Assembly: GCA_037501455.1 (NCBI GenBank)
Contig: CM074857.1
Coordinates: 101,279,501-101,343,500, forward strand
Length of the DNA stretch: 64,000 nucleotides
Direction: 5' to 3'
Origin: Lantana camara
Taxonomy: Eukaryota > Streptophyta > Magnoliopsida > Lamiales > Verbenaceae
The stretch's first letter is position 1. The number at the start of each line of letters is the position of its first letter. Of the stretch, positions 47,627 through 58,675 are shown in pieces. The notes beneath the pieces were generated by a model. It saw only the letters and a program-made list of their open reading frames with translations, searched no databases and was not told where the DNA came from. The translations under genes were made by a program, and so were the position numbers.

Positions 47627-49834
47627 TGCTGGGAGGTGGGCCCAGAACAATAGCAATCCGGGACCACATTTTAAAATTTTACTTTAATATACAGGTATCA
47701 AAATACTTCTAAAATATTTAAATACAAATAGCGGAAGACTAGCCGGAACTACTCAAGTATATACATGCAATTGATAATAAATTTTAAATCACAAAGCAGA
47801 TAAATAAAGCATGCAATTAACACTTAAGAGCACCTAATTCATCATGCTTAAAAAAAAAACAATATAAAAATACCTCTCACTGAAGATGGCTACTGCTCCC
47901 GGAATTCGCCTCCCGAGGACCCGATATCCGATCTCCTCACGAAACTGGCAGAACTTCCCTGCAATTACCCCAGGGACACCCTCGGAGTGTGGGCGCCGAA
48001 AGTATTTCTCTAAATACTTAGAGAAAATAAAACTTTAAACTAAAAACCCTTTATAGGGTTTATTCTCCCGAAATCAGGCGTTTATATATAAACACCTAAT
48101 TAAAATTAATTCCAAAATAAATCGGAATTAACTAGGAGAATGGGATATGGTTTCAAAGCTTAAACTCAGCCAAAACCACCTCCCAAAGTTGGATGGAAAA
48201 AATGAAATGCCAAGGCCCCTATTTATAGGGGAAAAACCGAGGGTAAAATAGTAATTTCACCCCCCACTTGCGTGTGCAACTTGGGAACGAAAACCAAGGT
48301 CACCACGTCGTAGATCTCTCAGCCACGAGTCCAATGCCGCCGGTCGCTCGCCGATCTGATCTATCACGCGCCCACACGAGCGGCCACAAGGCGGCGCGTG
48401 TGATCACTTGCGGTTTAGCTTTTCTGGTGACGTGGCCTCTTCCGGAGCTGCCACGTGTCCGGGTCTGGCCCGACCCGGAACCGGACCCGGTCCGACTCTA
48501 TCCGCGAACCGACCCGTTGACCCGGCCCTGACCCGTTTGACCGACCGATCTGGACCGTTGCTTCATGATGACGTGGCGCGATCTGGGTCGTCCACGTGTT
48601 GCACACGTGGCGTGCCACGCGGCTGCCCAGTCAGCGCCACCTGGGTCCACTTGCTGACGTGGCGTGACACGTCAGTGCCACGTCACCTGCCACGTCAGCA
48701 ATTTTTTTTTTTTTAATAAAAAATTTTTAAAATTTTATTTTCTCCAAAATAAAATTCCGGGCATTTCCAACTCTTTGGAATTACAATTTATTTTCTTAAA
48801 ATAAATTTCTTCCCTATTTTCAAACACTTTCAAAATTTATTTCTTTCATTCCTTTTAACGTTTTATCTTTGGGTTTTCGATTGGGGCTTGCAGGGGGACC
48901 TACAGGACTAATTAATTTTAGTTCCAAACGGGTTAATGTATTATCATCCCATGATAATAATTAATTACCGTTTAACAATATTTAATTCCACTAAATAAAT
49001 ATTGTTGCACTCTAAAATTAATTAAATTACTCACGAATTTTTCGATCTAGAATGATTTTGCATTTTACTCCTCCGTGTAGATATCCATGAAAAATAAATT
49101 AATACTACTATCATTTATTTTTCATTTCTAATTTGAAATTTCCAGATTCGCCTTAAGTTCAAATCTCTTGTACGTGAAACACATTCAACATACAACTTCA
49201 GTGACGCATCACACGAAGTACTTTGGCCAAAGTTTTAATTCGAACTTTGCAAATCTATTTCAGGAATATATTTTAACTTTCCAGCAAAGCCACAGATTCC
49301 TCGATCAATATTTCTCTTTAGCACATTTCATGTAATCACTGAACGTACAAAGGTTTCGGTCATTCGATATCGAGACCTCACTTATGAGTAAGTTACAATG
49401 ATTAACACTACATGCCTAAAGTCGAAATACTACCAGGATTAAGAGTTCAATGCTCCATAAGATTTGTTCATTTTAGATAGTAGTTTAAAATGAACTATCT
49501 TAGTGGTCCAGTTCGATGTTTCCAAATCTATTGAAAATCATCAATGTGTTATAACTGGAAACTCCATTTCCCTATGACGAAAGACTAATCATCTTATATA
49601 ACATATTATAGTCTCGATAAGAACTTATTCTTATCATATCGACTAGAACTTTAATAACACGTGATTTTGATATCCAAAGTCCTTTCCTATGAAACACATT
49701 TCATATAAGAATATCATCACACGTTATTAATTATGTTAATATACTCATAACTTGCGATAATTTCAGTTTTATTAATACAACAAAATACGAAGTATTTACA
49801 AAGAAATTGGATTTTCAGGGCACTAATCCCAACA
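47627..49834 (-). repeat. Copia-3 3' LTR (left copy)
   Basis: 2208 bp. It differs from the right copy by scattered substitutions and two indels: it lacks about 17 bp (near 48548) present on the right, and has about 46 extra bp (near 48645-48695), which are rich in TGACGTGGC/GCCACGTCA units. Confidence 0.93.
48219..48697 (-). promoter_or_regulatory. Copia-3 LTR promoter with ACGT-core cluster
   Basis: TATA box CTATAAATAG (complement of about 48219-48229). Upstream in element orientation, 48302-48697, are about ten ACGT cores: CACGTG at 48452, 48593 and 48604, and TGACGTGGC or its complement at 48428, 48569, 48655, 48678 and 48689, plus ACACGTCA near 48668. Such elements bind bZIP and bHLH factors in plants. 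The right LTR has the same layout, with TATA near 55530-55538 and cores from 55612 to about 55980. Confidence 0.7.
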
Positions 49835-49848
49835 ATCTCCCACTTGCC

Positions 49849-51042
49849 CTAAATCCAATTGGCTACACATCTAAGCCCCATCCCTTCTACATGAGTATTA
49901 AAACTCTTTTGTGCCAAAGTCTTAGTGAAGGGATCTGCCAGATTGTTTACCGAGTCAATCTTTACTACTGCCACTTCTCCACGTTCCACATAATCTCGAA
50001 TAATGTGGAACTTTCTCTCGATGTGCTTTGCACGCTTATGACTTCGAGGTTCCTTGGAGTTGGCCACCGCTCCAGCATTGTCACAGTACAATGTGATTGG
50101 TGTAAGTCCATCTTTGATGACTTCTAAATCTATCAGGAAATTTCTAAACCAATACGCTTCTTTGGCTGCCTCCGAAGCTGCCACGTATTCGGCTTCCATG
50201 GTGGAGTCAGCAATGCAACTTTGCTTAATACTCCTCCAACTTACGGCTGCTCCTCCCAGAGTAAACACGTATCCAGACGTCGAACGTCTAGAATCTAAGT
50301 CAGATTGAAAATTTGAATCTGTGTACCCTATAGGAATGAGCTCATCACTGCGATAAATAAACATATAATCCCGAGTTCTTCTCAAGTACTTCAATATATG
50401 CTTTACAGCTATCCAGTGTTGAGGTCCAGAGTTTGACTGATATCTGCTGACCATACCCACAGTATAACAAATATCTGGCCTTGTACATAACATGGCATAC
50501 ATGAGGCTTCCGACTGCCGAAGCATACGGAACATTTTTCATTTCCTCTATCTCTTCGGCTGTCTTGGGACACTGATCTCGAGACAGATGAACTCCATGTC
50601 GGAAAGGTAATAAACCTTTCTTAGAGTCAGCCATATTGTACCTTGCCAGCATCTTATCTATATATGCCGCTTGCGATAAACCAATCATTTTATTCTTACG
50701 ATCACGACAAAGTCTGATCCCTAAAATATAACTGGCCTCACCTAGGTCTTTCATGTCAAACTGATTTGACAACCAAATCTTGACTGTTGACAATACTCCT
50801 GTGTCATTCCCAATGAGCAAAATATCGTCTACGTATAAAACTAAAAATGTTACAACACTACTCTGATGTCTTTTGTACACACATGGTTCATCAGGCAACT
50901 GTATAAATCCAAAGGATTTAATTACTTCATTAAATCTGATGTTCCATGATCTAGACGCTTGCTTAAGACCATAGATTGATCTATTAAGTTTGCATACCAT
51001 ATGCTCCTGATTTTTGGCTATAAAGCCCTCAGGTTGAGCCAT
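49849..51042 (-). pseudogene. Copia-3 reverse transcriptase (C-terminal part) and RNase H
   Basis: 397 residues, begins at an internal Met (MAQPEGFIAK). RT motifs are SIYGLKQASRSWN and catalytic LYVDDILLIG. RNase H carries GYTDSNFQSD, STSGYVFTLGG and STMEAEYVAASEA. It ends in the typical short tail just before the polypurine tract. It is separated from the upstream frame by one extra base in a four-G run (plus-strand CCCC at about 51062-51066), so the full polyprotein is not made. Confidence 0.93.
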
Positions 51043-53389
51043 GTATATCTCTTCTTGAAGGTGCCCCGTTCAAGAAGGCAGTCTTTACATCCATTTGCCA
51101 GATTTCATAATCATAATAAGCGGCAATGGAGAGAAGAATCCTTATAGACTTAAGCATAGCTACGGGCGAGAAGGTTTCATCGTAATCGATACCTTCTTTC
51201 TGAGTATAGCCCTTTGCCACAAGCCTTCCCTTAAAGGTTTCTACCTTTTCGTCCACTCCTCTTTTCCGCTTGTAAACCCATTTGCATCCAATAGGTTTAA
51301 TGCCCTCAGGCGCCTTTACAAGTTCCCAGAGTTTATTAGAATACATTGAATCTAACTCAGATTCCATGGCTTTGACCCAACGGTCAGCGTCTATATCTTT
51401 TATAGCTTCATCATATGTGATAGGATCAGATATGTCAGATTCAACCACTTGGGTTAATCCTAAGTATCTGTCAGGTGCCCTGACAATCTCCCATCGTAGT
51501 GTACTTGTCATTACATCATATATCGTATCTGGTACATCATATGTATCCATTACATTTTCAGTTGTTATGGGTTCTTGGAGTTCAGTATCTGATACTGTCA
51601 TTTCTTCTAGCACTATTTTACTTCTACCCTTGTGGTCATTTACGAAATCGTCTTCAAGATATTTAGCATTAGTGCTTACAAACACCTTGTGATCTCTCGG
51701 ATCGTAAAATATCCCACCTCTTGTTCCTTTAGGATAACCTATGAACAAACAAACCTCTGTTCTTGATTCCAACTTGTCAGGATCCTTTCTTAACACATGG
51801 ACTGGGCTTCCCCATATCCGAAGATAGGAGATACTAGGCTTCCGCCCTTGCCACAGTTGCATCGGTGTTTTAGGAACTGACTTGGATGGAACATGGTCTA
51901 TTATGTGAGCTGCTGTTTCGAGACCAAAGCCCCAAAACGAACTCGGTAGGGTAGCATGACTCATCATGGATCTTACCATTTCCATTAGAGTTCTATTTCT
52001 CCTTTCTGCAACACCATTCTGTTGGGGTGTACCCGATGCAGATAACTGAGATTTAATCCCATTTGCAGTGAGAAATTCTAGAAACTCCATAGATAAATAT
52101 TCTCCACCACGATCCGATCGAAGTGCCTTTATACGTTTTCCAATTTGATTCTCGACTTCAGCCTTATATTCTTTGAACCTTTCAAAAGCTTCAGACTTAT
52201 GTCTCATCAAATAGACGTATCCATATCTTGAATAATCATACGTAAAAGTGATGAAATACTCAAAACCTCCTCTTACTTGAACACTCATAGGACCACACAC
52301 ATCCGTATGAATTAATTCAAGCAACTCTGTGGCTCGATTACCTTTAGTCTTGAAAGACCTCTTGGTCATTTTTCCTTCTAAACAGGATTCGCAGACTGGA
52401 AGTTCTGTCAAGTCCAAAGGACTCAATAGTCCATCCGAAATTAGTCTTTGGATCCTATTCGAATTAATATGACCAAGCCGTAGGTGCCACTTATAAGCCT
52501 CGTTGGGCATAGGAGCTTTTCTCTTGGATGGTAAGTCAAGTTTAGTACCGTTAAGTTCGGAATTAGGGTTTTTATCAGGGTATAATAAGAAAAGACCATC
52601 GCTTACTGTACCAGAGCAAATAAACCTTTTATTATGTTTAATGGTTAAACATTGTTCAAAATAAACACTAAAACCATTATTCATTAAACAACTAACAGAA
52701 ATCAGATTTCTGCGTATAGACGGTACATATAAAGTGTCTTTCAAAATCAAAACCTTACTGCCAAAATATAGTTCTACAGTCCCTACTGCTAATACAGATA
52801 TACTAGTATTATCTCCGAGCAGTAGCTGCATCTCGCCGTCTTCAAGCTTCCTGGTTAGCTTGAATCCCTGCAATGAATTGCAGATATGATTAGTTGAACC
52901 TGAGTCCACACACCAGGAATCTGGTGGACTTCCAACTAAACATACTTCTAATAAACAAGACATCACCATACCTTGTGCAGACGACTTAGCAGGAAGACTG
53001 GCTAAGTACTTTGGGCAATTCCTTTTCCAGTGCCCATTACCACCACAATGGAAACATTTTCCCTTGCTTGGCTTAGCTTTCTTCTTCTGAACCTTACCTT
53101 TAGGATGGGAAACTTTTTCCTTTCCTTTCTTCCACTTATTGGCTTTTGGAGCCGTGGAGGTCGATGCCTGTGCCAGGAGAACCGTTCCCTTAGCTTTCAT
53201 TACCCCTTCTGTCACCTTGAGTTCATTCATTAGTTCAGGCAAAGTAAAGTCCAACTTATTCATAGAATAGTTCTGCCTGAACGTATCGAATGATTTTGGC
53301 AGAGAGCATAGGATCATGTCCTGTTTGCTGAGATTATCCATCTTAGCACCTAGGCTCTCAATTTCGTTCAGATAAGCCATCATGTTCAT
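51029..53389 (-). pseudogene. Copia-3 gag C-terminus, protease, integrase and RT N-terminus
   Basis: 786 residues open. In order: gag end with CCHC knuckle CFHCGGNGHWKRNC; protease CVDSGSTNHIC; GAG-pre-integrase and HHCC finger (HLRLGH, CESC); integrase Asp-Asp-Glu in LIHTDVCGPM, LRSDRGGEYLS and NGVAERRNRT; RT start with GCKWVYKRKR and YDYEIWQMDVKTAFLNG. It ends at a frameshift near 51064. The true gag start lies upstream, beyond a TAG codon at 53399-53401. Confidence 0.94.
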
Positions 53390-53398
53390 AACATGATC

Positions 53399-53788
53399 CT
53401 AAACAGGTGATCCTTCAGACATCTTAGTTACCACTAACCTTCTCATCAGCTCGTGCTTACGTGCACGATTCTGTCCACCGAACATCTGATGAAGATGTTC
53501 CATCATGTTCTTAGCAGTAGGCATTTCATGCATTTGATGCTTAAGAACATTTGAGACAGACGCCAGGATGTAAGACATAGCCAGATCATTGTGCTTGATC
53601 CACTTGGCATAGTTGTCTTTCAACTGGGTGGCTGTGGTTTCTGGTACTCCCGGACAAGGTTCAGTGAGCACATATTTCAAACCCTCGTGTCCAAACACGA
53701 TATCAAGATTCATTTTCCAATCAGCATAGTTTGAACCTTCAAGCCTATTTTCCTTAATAATCGATTGAAGCGGGCTAGCGGGCGTCAT
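53399..53788 (-). pseudogene. Copia-3 gag N-terminus
   Basis: 129 residues starting MTPASPLQSIIKENRLEG, with the usual Copia gag opening (NYADWKMNLD) and a UBN2-like core (MMEHLHQMFGGQNRARKHEL). It is in frame with the next segment; only a TAG stop (53399-53401) separates them. A single C-to-T change from a Gln codon would explain it. Confidence 0.9.
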
Positions 53789-54920
53789 TGTTTTAAAACT
53801 GAAATATTTAAAATATGCGCAAGTTATGAATCTGTATATTATTTCTTTAGCGTCTAATCATTAAATGAAATCCACAGAATGCATTTTGGTTTACGCAATG
53901 ATGACTTAACTAACCGCAGTTAGCTTCCCGGAAGCGAGGTCGAAAACTACTTAGAAAAGCAAGAACTATTCTTAATTAACATGTTATCCAGGCAACTCTT
54001 ACCAAACTATGTTAATCTACCACGTCAACCTTTGGTCTCTAAGTGAGTGTAACAGAGCTCCGAAGGGAGGTTAATACATCACTCAGTCAAGTGTATACCA
54101 TTACCTAGAAATTCATACTAGTAGGTCAAGACACTCCACGGAAGCGTGGTCGTGCTTGACTTTCCCCGTATTTCATTCTATCCGAAGAAGTCTAATCTTG
54201 TATACCGCAAACACATACCCGCCGAAGGGAGTAGTACGTATCCACTATACTATAGACGGGCAATGGAGACCGTAAGAATCCATCTATTTCATCTTGCTCC
54301 CACTTGAATTTTTAGAGTTTGTGGATTATCTTTGATTATCACATAATCTATTTGGCGTCTTATAATCAGAAGTGATTAATCTAATTAATATGCTCCCACT
54401 TGGATTAATAAATCGTATTTATAACCATAATAATATTTTTAAGTCTATTTAATAACTCTTTATTAATTAGGCCGAAAAAATATTAATCCAATTATGCATC
54501 TTGTTCAATCTCTATTAAACATTATTTATCTAATCATATCAAATAAAATATGCATAATTGAAAATAGCATAATATCTCATATTATCATGATCATGCCATA
54601 AAATAACACAATTAATTAAGCATGCTTTCACATAATTATCACATAATTATTATGCTTAAAATAAATGGCATAAAGTAAACATGTTATAAATAAATTATCT
54701 CATAATTTAAATCATGTTTACTGATTCGGTAATTAACCAGGAAGATTATTGAAATCGATTCCCGGAAAATTACCATTCCACGTAAATTCCCAGGAAACAC
54801 TGGAGGGGTCACAACGGTCCCACTTAAAAACCAGTCTCCTTCAAAATTTACGTGCACAGTAGCAGATTTAAAATTATGCATCGCATGCATCATATCAATG
54901 CATGTATATATCTAGAGCAC
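53789..54920 (-). other. Copia-3 5' leader
   Basis: About 1.1 kb of non-coding sequence between gag and primer site. Related short inverted motifs recur at roughly 80-130-bp intervals: cttcccggaagcgaggtcg (53923), ctccgaagggaggtt (54058), ccacggaagcgtggtcg (54135) and gccgaagggagtag (54221). Confidence 0.6.
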
Positions 54921-54933
54921 GACTCTGATCCCA
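54921..54933 (-). other. Copia-3 primer binding site (tRNA-Met-like)
   Basis: The complement TGGGATCAGAGTC lies two bases inside the right LTR; it resembles the TGGTATCAGAGC primer site of other Copia elements. Confidence 0.7.
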
Positions 54934-54935
54934 GT

Positions 54936-57112
54936 TGCTGGGAGGTGGGCCCAGAACAATAGCAATCCGGGATCACATTTTAAAATTTTACTTTAATATA
55001 CAGGTATCAAAATACTTCTAAAATATTTAAATACAAACAGCGAAAGACTAGCCGGAACTACTCAAGTATATACATGCAATTGATAATAAATTTTAATTCA
55101 CAAAGCAGATAAATAAAGCATGCAATTAACACTTAAGAGCACCTAATTCATCATGCTTAAATAAAAAAACAATATAAAAATACCTCTCACCGAAGATGGC
55201 TACTGCTCCCGGAATTCGCCTCCCGAGGACCCGATATCCGATCTCCTCGCGAAACAGGCAGAACTTCCCTGCAATTACCCCAGGGACACCCTCGGAGTGT
55301 GGGCTCCGAAAGTATTTCTCTAAATACTTAGAGAAAATAAAACTTTAAACTAAAAACACTTTATAGGGTTTATTCTCCCGAAATCAGGCGTTTATATATA
55401 AACACCTAATTAAAATTAATTCCAAAATAAATCGGAATTAACTAGGAGAATGGGATATGGTTTCAAAGCTTAAACTCAGCCAAAACCACCTCCCAAAGTT
55501 GGATGGAAAAAATGAAATGCCACGGCTCCTATTTATAGGGGAAAAACCGAGGGTAAAATAGTAATTTCACCCCCCACTTGCGTGTGCAACTTGGGCACGA
55601 AAACCAAGGTCACCACGTCGTAGATCTCTCAGCCACAAGTCCAACGCCGTTGGCCGCTCGCCGATCTGAGCTGTCACGCGCCCACACGCGCGGCCACAAG
55701 GCGGCGCGTGTGATCAGTTGCGGTTTAGGGTTTCTGGTGACATGGCCTCTTCCGGAGCTGCCACGTGTCCGGGTCTGGTCCGACCCGGAACCGGACCCGG
55801 TCCAACTCTATCCGCGAACCGACCCGTTGACCCGGCCCTGACCCGTTTGACCGACCCGGTCCAGATCAAATCTGGACCGTTGCTTCACGATGACGTGGCG
55901 CGATCTGGGTCGTCCACGTGTCGCACACGTGGCGTGCCACGCGGCTGCCCAGTCAGCGCCACCTGGCCCCACACGTCAGCATTTTTTTTTTTTATAAAAA
56001 AATTTTAAAATTTTATTTTCTCCAAAATAAAATTCCGGGCATTTCCAACTCTTTGGAATTACAATTTATTTTCTTAAAATAAATTTCTTGCCTATTTTCA
56101 AACACTTTGAAATTTTATTTCTTTCATTCCTTTTAACGTTTTATCTTCGGGTTTTCGATTGGGGCTTGCAGGGGGACCTACAGGACTAATTAATTTTAGC
56201 TCCAAACGGGTTAATGTATTATCATCCCATGATAATAATTAATTACCGTTTAACAATATTTAATTTCACTAAATAAATATTGTTGCACTCTAAAATTAAT
56301 TAAATTACTCACGAATTTTTCGATCTAGAATAATTTTGCATTTTACTCCTCCGTGTAGATATCCATGAAAAAAAAATTAATACTACTATCATTTATTTTT
56401 CATTTCTAATTTGAAATTTCCTGATTCGCCTTAAGTTCAAATCTCTTGTACGTGAAACACATTCAACATACAACTTCAGTGACGAATCACACGAAGTACT
56501 TTGGCCAAAGTTTTAATTCGAATTTTGCAAATCTATTTCAGGAATATCTTTTAACTTTCCAGCAAAGTCACAGATTCCTTGATCAATATTTCTCTTTAGC
56601 ACGTTTCATGTAATCACTGAACGTACAAAGGTTTCGGTCATTCGATATTGAGACCTCACTTATGATTAAGTTACAATGATTAACACTACATGCCTAAAGT
56701 CGAAATACTACCAGGATTAAGAGTTCAATGCTCCATAAGATTTGTTCATTTTAGATAGTAGTTTAAAATGAACTATCTTAGTGGTCCAATTCGATGTTTC
56801 CAAATCTATTGAAAATCATCAATGTGTTATAACTGGAAACTCCATTTCCCTATGACGAAAGACTAATCATCTTATATAACACATTATAGTCTCGATAAGA
56901 ACTTATTCTTATCATATCGACTAGAACTTTAATAACACGTGATTTTGATATCCAAAGTCCTTTCCTATGAAACACATTTCTTATAAGAATATCATCACAC
57001 GTTATTAATTATGTTAATATACTCATAACTTGCGATAATTTCAGTTTTATTAATCTAACAAAATACGAAGTATTTACAAAGAAATTGGATTTTCAGGGCA
57101 CTAATCCCAACA
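54936..57112 (-). repeat. Copia-3 5' LTR (right copy)
   Basis: 2177 bp, near-identical to 47627-49834. Indels relative to that copy fall in the ACGT-rich part of U3, so the two promoters differ in number of cores. Confidence 0.93.
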
Positions 57113-57117
57113 ACCTC

Positions 57118-58372
57118 TTCAAGGCGTATCAAATGACCGGCTATGGCCATGACTTCCTTCATGTTCTTCGTTGACTGAAGGGTAATCTCATCGGCGTATT
57201 CCACGTGACGGATGGTCTTGTGCAGAGTCTGGGTCAAGACATCGATCCCTGGATGCTCAACCTTGATAAATGCCTCGTTAAAGCGCACGAAGAAACTCCT
57301 TAAAGTCTCACCCTTCTCCTGAACGATGTTGTATAGGTAGGCTGACGAGAGCTTGACTCCAGCCATGGAGGAGAAGTGAGCCTTGAACTTCTGGGCCAGA
57401 TGTTCATAATCTCGAATGCTGTGAGGGAAAAGTCGCTCAAACCAATCTTGGGCTGGACCCTCAAGCGTGGTTTCGAAGATTTTGGCCCAGATGAGTTTAG
57501 GGTGGCCATAGAGGCTGACCTGGGCTTCAAACTTTGACTAGTGCTTCACGGGATCTGCGTTCCCATGATAAGCTGGCAGATTAGTGAGGACCTTGTCCAC
57601 CACCTTCGTATCTATGATTGCGTCGCAAAAGGGGGACCTCGCCTCCCTTTCGCTGCGATATACCCTTCCCCGACACTGGGGAGGATGATTGTCATGGTAA
57701 GCGGGCGACCTAACCTCCTGGGCTTGCCCGCGAGAAACGTGTGATGACACTTCCTCTTGTGGGTCGAAATATTCCGACCCATGAGCTGGGTCGGAAAGCT
57801 AATGCTGCTGTTATTATTGTGGTTGTTGTTGCTGTCTCCTGGGGAGTTGGTTCCGGAGGTCGCCGGGACCCACCCAATGGCCACGGTTGGCACGTAAGTG
57901 GGCGTCGGGATGGACCCTAGCTCCCAAACGGTCAAATATAGGGACATTACTGGGAACAGGCGCGTCCCTGTTTATTTCGCTCGTCGTCCCCGCAACGTGG
58001 CGGGCGCCTCTGTCATCGTCCCTCACATTCCTGAGGGCTTGGGATGGATGCTCCTCCTCTTGATTCTGCCTTCTCCTCCCAGACTCCCGGCGAGGTAGGG
58101 GTTATCATTATCGCTGACATCGTCCTCAATATAGGCGCCAAGATGGACTGGGCGCTGGACCCCCTGGGCTGGGGCCAAATAGATGGTCTGAGGCTGGACG
58201 TAGGGGTTCTGAGCGTAGGGAAGAGGTGGGTATCCCCAGAAGCTGGGTTGGTTGGTGGGCTGTTGGATAGCGCAGGCCAAGGGAGCGGAAGGTCCTTGGA
58301 CCGTAGGATAAGCCACATTCTGGGGAGTCAGCACAAGAGGGCTTCCCCGTGGCGGGGCCGACATGTTTGGCT
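57118..58372 (-). pseudogene. Gypsy-1 gag N-terminal part
   Basis: Minus strand, from a probable start near 58362 (MSAPPRGSPLVLTPQN), Pro/Gln-rich. A frameshift follows near 58025, then several stops near 57800 in a CAA/CAG-repeat stretch. The gag core is at 57118-57537, with YGHPKLIWAKIFETTLEGP, WFERLFPHSIRDYE and ETLRSFFVRFNEAFIKV. A TAG stop sits near 57538. It continues into 47621 when Copia-3 is removed. The primer site and 5' LTR expected just right of 58372 are absent. Confidence 0.8.
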
Positions 58373-58640
58373 CTCTATTTTTTCTGGTTGCCGCCTCTGA
58401 CAGGATCAACCACATAGGCTCTCAGGTCCATATAGGCTGTCAGGTCCATATAAGCTTCCCCTCTTGCATTGCTCCATATAGGCTGTCAGGTCCGCCTCTG
58501 ACAGGATCAACCAGCCAAGCGCGCTTGGGCTGGCCTCCACAGCAACGACTCCCACCACCGAGGATGGGAAATTTCCTCATGAGGTGTTGAGATCAGGGAA
58601 GATCTCTTCACCATTCTCTCCATAGACACGACGTCCATGA
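58373..58640. other. Junction of Gypsy-1 and Gypsy-3 with scrambled short repeats
   Basis: The phrase ccgcctctgacaggatcaac occurs at 58391 and 58492 (period 101). Between the copies, variants of ataggctgtcaggtcc appear three times. Neither element's LTR is present. The pattern looks like filler DNA from error-prone end joining. Confidence 0.6.
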
Positions 58641-58675
58641 CCAGTTTGAACCACGATGCTAGCTATAAAAGACGT

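Larger units (their letters stand above)
47627..57112 (-). mobile_element. Copia-3: nearly intact Ty1/copia element
   Basis: LTRs 47627-49834 and 54936-57112 start TGTTGGGATTAGTGCCC and end CCCAGCA in element orientation. Target duplications ACCTC are perfect (47622-47626 and 57113-57117). The primer site is TGGGATCAGAGTC (complement of 54921-54933), one base off the usual initiator-Met form at its core, and the polypurine tract is aagtgggagat next to the left LTR. The coding region spans 53788-49849 with only one stop and one frameshift, making it the youngest element in the window. Its LTR start and layout resemble Copia-2, so they belong to related families. Confidence 0.94.
16652..58372 (-). 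mobile_element. Gypsy-1: Tat-lineage Ty3/gypsy element split by two later insertions
   Basis: Minus-strand order from 5' to 3' is gag (58372-57118, then 47621-47010), protease (46976-46263), RT and RNase H (24816-23535), a second RNase H (23453-23199), integrase (22787-21735), an antisense ORF (17941-21149, plus strand) and the 3' LTR (from 16652). A second, host-type RNase H after the retroviral one plus an antisense ORF after integrase is the arrangement of the Tat/Retand lineage. Athila-type (24817-46219) and Copia-3 (47627-57112) insertions with exact target duplications split it. Its 5' LTR and primer site are missing on the right, where it abuts another element. It has no chromodomain. 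Confidence 0.88.
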
